Of a stretch of DNA of 64,000 nt, positions 61,975 through 64,000 are shown one piece after another. The notes under the pieces are model-generated. The model was not told the origin of the DNA, ran no database searches, and saw only the letters and a list, made by a program, of their open reading frames with translations. Each line of letters opens with the position of its first letter. Positions within the stretch are counted from its first letter, which is position 1. Position numbers and translations under genes: made by a program. The DNA is from Chryseobacterium salivictor (GTDB lineage: Bacteria > Bacteroidota > Bacteroidia > Flavobacteriales > Weeksellaceae): positions 1,364,001 to 1,428,000 of the forward strand of contig NZ_CP037954.1 of NCBI RefSeq assembly GCF_004359195.1. Reading direction: 5' to 3'.

Positions 61975-63167
61975 AATTAGATAAACTGTTATCCTTACAA
62001 AGGAAGAAATATTTTCTGAAATCTTTTTTTAAGAAAGCGAATAGATTGATTGTGGATTTCGTGCCTCTGGATGAAATTACCCCGACCTATTGCAGCGAAA
62101 GTATTTTGGTTGAGGATACTAAAACCACAACCGCTTTTACTCCAAAAGAATTTGATAAAGACGAAAAAAAAGTTGAAACGGGTATTTTTCCTGTAAAAAT
62201 ATACGCCTTAAAAAATGGGTATGTTACCCCAAACTCTGCCTGTTTTCTGACAAAAAATTTAAAAGCAATTTATTTCGAAAAATGGCATGAAGATCAAAGG
62301 GATATTTATGTATATAACAGTCCAAATCTCTTATCCCATGGTCAAAGTTTAGCTAAGGTCAATAATTTACCAAAGGCTCTTTATGACATTGATGCTGTCT
62401 TTTTTGGGGGAACTTTCACCGGGAATTATTATCATTTTCTGTTAGAAATCATTTCCAAAGCGGAGTTCCTTGCCAATATTCCGGGAAGTGCAGATTTAGC
62501 GGTTATTTTAGATATTTCTGTCCAGCAAAATGATAATTTAAAAACTATTGCGGAGTTTTTTTTGAAAGGTTATCGATTGCAGTATTTGAATCATGATCAG
62601 TATCACGGTTTCAAAACCTTATGGTTTATAACATCTCCAAATACAACAATTCCAAATATTTCTGAAGGATCAAAGTATGAAGCACAATTCACTAAGATTT
62701 CCGAAAAATCCGTTCGCTTTATAAGAGAAAAGGTTCTTGAGAATTATGATGTAAATAAAGTTAGAATCGAAAACGCAGAAAAAGTATTTATTGCGAGAAA
62801 ATCTGAATTCAGAAAGTATAACGAAACTGAACTGCTTGCTGTTGCTGAGAAATATGGTTTTAAAGCGGTCTGTTTTGAGGAGTTAAATATTCATGAGCAA
62901 ATTTTCCTCCTTCAAAATGCGGATTATATTATAGGGCCTAGCGGCGCTGCATTTACCAATCTTATATTTGCGAAAGAAAACAGCAAAGGTTTAATTTGGT
63001 TAGGTTCAGTTTGGAGTGATTTTTCTGTATTTTCTACCCTTGCCAAGTTTGTGAATTTTGATTTGTATTATTACAGGTACAAGAGTGAAAGTTCAGATTT
63101 TCATGAAAATTATAAGATAGATATTAATATATTTGAACGGCAGATTATTCAATTACTTTCCAGATGA
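61971..63167 (+). CDS. Glycosyltransferase family 61 protein
   Basis: 398 residues with GTG start at 61971 (GTGA overlap with fdtA's stop). C-terminal half has [52 protein letters not shown], the DUF563/GT61 signature, and [11 protein letters not shown]. No clear membrane helix. It transfers a sugar (pentose or hexosamine in known members) in surface polysaccharide synthesis; placed between fdtA and fdtC, it may use the dTDP-3-N-acetyl sugar made by them. Confidence 0.82.
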   Translation: MKLDKLLSLQRKKYFLKSFFKKANRLIVDFVPLDEITPTYCSESILVEDTKTTTAFTPKEFDKDEKKVETGIFPVKIYALKNGYVTPNSACFLTKNLKAIYFEKWHEDQRDIYVYNSPNLLSHGQSLAKVNNLPKALYDIDAVFFGGTFTGNYYHFLLEIISKAEFLANIPGSADLAVILDISVQQNDNLKTIAEFFLKGYRLQYLNHDQYHGFKTLWFITSPNTTIPNISEGSKYEAQFTKISEKSVRFIREKVLENYDVNKVRIENAEKVFIARKSEFRKYNETELLAVAEKYGFKAVCFEELNIHEQIFLLQNADYIIGPSGAAFTNLIFAKENSKGLIWLGSVWSDFSVFSTLAKFVNFDLYYYRYKSESSDFHENYKIDINIFERQIIQLLSR

Positions 63168-63613
63168 AAACAATACACCCTACCTCAGATGTGCAGTCTC
63201 AAAATATTGGTGATGGTACCGTAATATGGCAATTTTGTGTTATTCTGAAAAATGCTGTTATTGGAAAAAATTGTAATATCAACTTTAATGTTTTCATTGA
63301 GAATAATGTGAATATTGGTAACAATGTGACCATAAAGCCTGGCGTGCAGATTTGGGATGGTATTACCATTGAAGACAATGTTTTTATAGGACCCAATGTT
63401 ACCTTTACCAATGACAAGCATCCTGTTTCCCAGAATAAAAATTTCCAGCTTTTGGAAACAATAGTGAAATCGGGAGCGTCAATTGGTGCCAATTCTACAA
63501 TTCTTCCGGGGCTCATCATTAATGAAAATGCAATTATTGGCGCGGGGAGTGTAGTGACAAAGGATGTCCCGGCTAATGAAAACTGGTTAGGAAATCCCGC
63601 GAGGAAAAAATAA
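63164..63613 (+). CDS. fdtC: Hexapeptide-repeat acetyltransferase (FdtC/QdtC-type)
   Basis: 149 residues of left-handed beta-helix: repeating I-G-x-N and I-x-x-N turns ([76 protein letters not shown] end). It would N-acetylate the 3-amino sugar made by FdtA and FdtB, using acetyl-CoA. ATGA overlap with the GT61 gene. The isomer assignment is tentative, as for fdtA. Confidence 0.82.
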   Translation: MKTIHPTSDVQSQNIGDGTVIWQFCVILKNAVIGKNCNINFNVFIENNVNIGNNVTIKPGVQIWDGITIEDNVFIGPNVTFTNDKHPVSQNKNFQLLETIVKSGASIGANSTILPGLIINENAIIGAGSVVTKDVPANENWLGNPARKK

Positions 63614-63678
63614 ATCCGTCTTGTCACTATCAAGATGGTAATATAAAATTAAAATTAAGTCAAAGTACTTTACAGTTT

Positions 63679-64000
63679 ATGGACATTAAATTCTTAGATC
63701 TACAAAAAATAAATCTTCAATATCAGGAAGAAATCGAAGCCAAACTTTTAGAGACTTTCCGCAGTGGATGGTATCTTTTAGGAAATGAAGTGAAAAATTT
63801 TGAAAAGAATTTAGCGCACTATATTGGTTCACCAAATGCAATAGGCGTTGCCAATGGTTTAGATGCTTTGCGCTTAATATTCAAAGCTTATTTAGAACTT
63901 GGTCAAATGAAAGCCGGTGACGAAATTATTGTTCCGGCGAATACTTATATCGCTTCTGTTCTGGCTATTACAGACAACCGGTTAAAGCCCGTTTTTGCAG
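63679..64000 (+). CDS. fdtB: DegT/DnrJ/EryC1/StrS aminotransferase, 3'-truncated by window edge (FdtB/QdtB-like)
   Basis: First 107 residues of a sugar aminotransferase: MDIKFLDLQKINLQYQEEIE then FRSGWYLLGNEVKNFEKN, IGVANGLDALRLI and DEIIVPANTYIASVLA are the N-terminal motifs of the DegT/StrS PLP family. In the pathway it installs the 3-amino group on the dTDP-3-keto sugar. The catalytic Lys region lies beyond base 64000. It starts 65 nt after the acetyltransferase gene. Confidence 0.85.
   Translation, partial: MDIKFLDLQKINLQYQEEIEAKLLETFRSGWYLLGNEVKNFEKNLAHYIGSPNAIGVANGLDALRLIFKAYLELGQMKAGDEIIVPANTYIASVLAITDNRLKPVFA

Overview
The window looks like chromosomal DNA of a Flavobacteriia member of Bacteroidota, most like the Chryseobacterium/Kaistella group (Weeksellaceae). 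The evidence is AT-rich DNA, two large proteins with type IX secretion (T9SS) type B C-terminal sorting domains, the rpmB-rpmG-DUF4295-ftsY cluster, a DUF2199 protein and a head GIN lipoprotein. More than twenty gene starts are preceded by the Bacteroidota -7 promoter box TAnnTTTG, and Shine-Dalgarno sequences are mostly absent. No rRNA, tRNA, CRISPR array, insertion sequence or prophage was seen.

Layout. 1-10 kb: 3' part of guaB, a T9SS-secreted giant protein, a nucleotide pyrophosphatase-type phosphodiesterase, a zinc alcohol dehydrogenase, a cytoplasmic GH13 alpha-amylase and a YceI lipoprotein. 10.2-17.2 kb: a minus-strand accessory locus read as AraC-type regulator, two small pilin-like subunits, a periplasmic chaperone-like protein, a two-domain tip-adhesin-like protein and a large usher-like outer-membrane protein. 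I interpret it as a divergent chaperone-usher-like surface fibre system, and it is the most interesting part of the window. 17.3-25.5 kb: housekeeping (dinB, NYN/OST-HTH RNase-like protein, purine nucleoside phosphorylase, lpxK, ddl, coaD, TRIC-like channel, folA). 25.5-34.8 kb: LemA/TPM operon, a degenerate aspartyl-protease-like protein, a head GIN lipoprotein, an M3 peptidase, an aminotransferase, a DUF2199 protein and murB. 34.9-44.9 kb: ribosomal small proteins and ftsY, sppA, folK, two OmpA-type paralogues, recQ, fmt. 45-55.7 kb: a second T9SS protein, tsf, a tRNA methyltransferase, an orphan sensor kinase coupled to ribE, pdxA, yceD-rpmF, accB-accC. 55.7-64 kb: rocD running directly into a surface-polysaccharide cluster with glycosyltransferases, a deacetylase, and fdtA, fdtC and partial fdtB homologues for a dTDP-3-amino-3,6-dideoxyhexose.

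How genes work together: the fibre locus carries its own regulator, assembly factors and subunits, with an intrinsic hairpin between the main subunit gene and the assembly genes that would set stoichiometry. The 57-64 kb genes overlap by a few bases and form one or two polysaccharide operons. Terminators and -7 boxes delimit most transcription units. Function calls rest on reading protein motifs by eye; no database search was possible.
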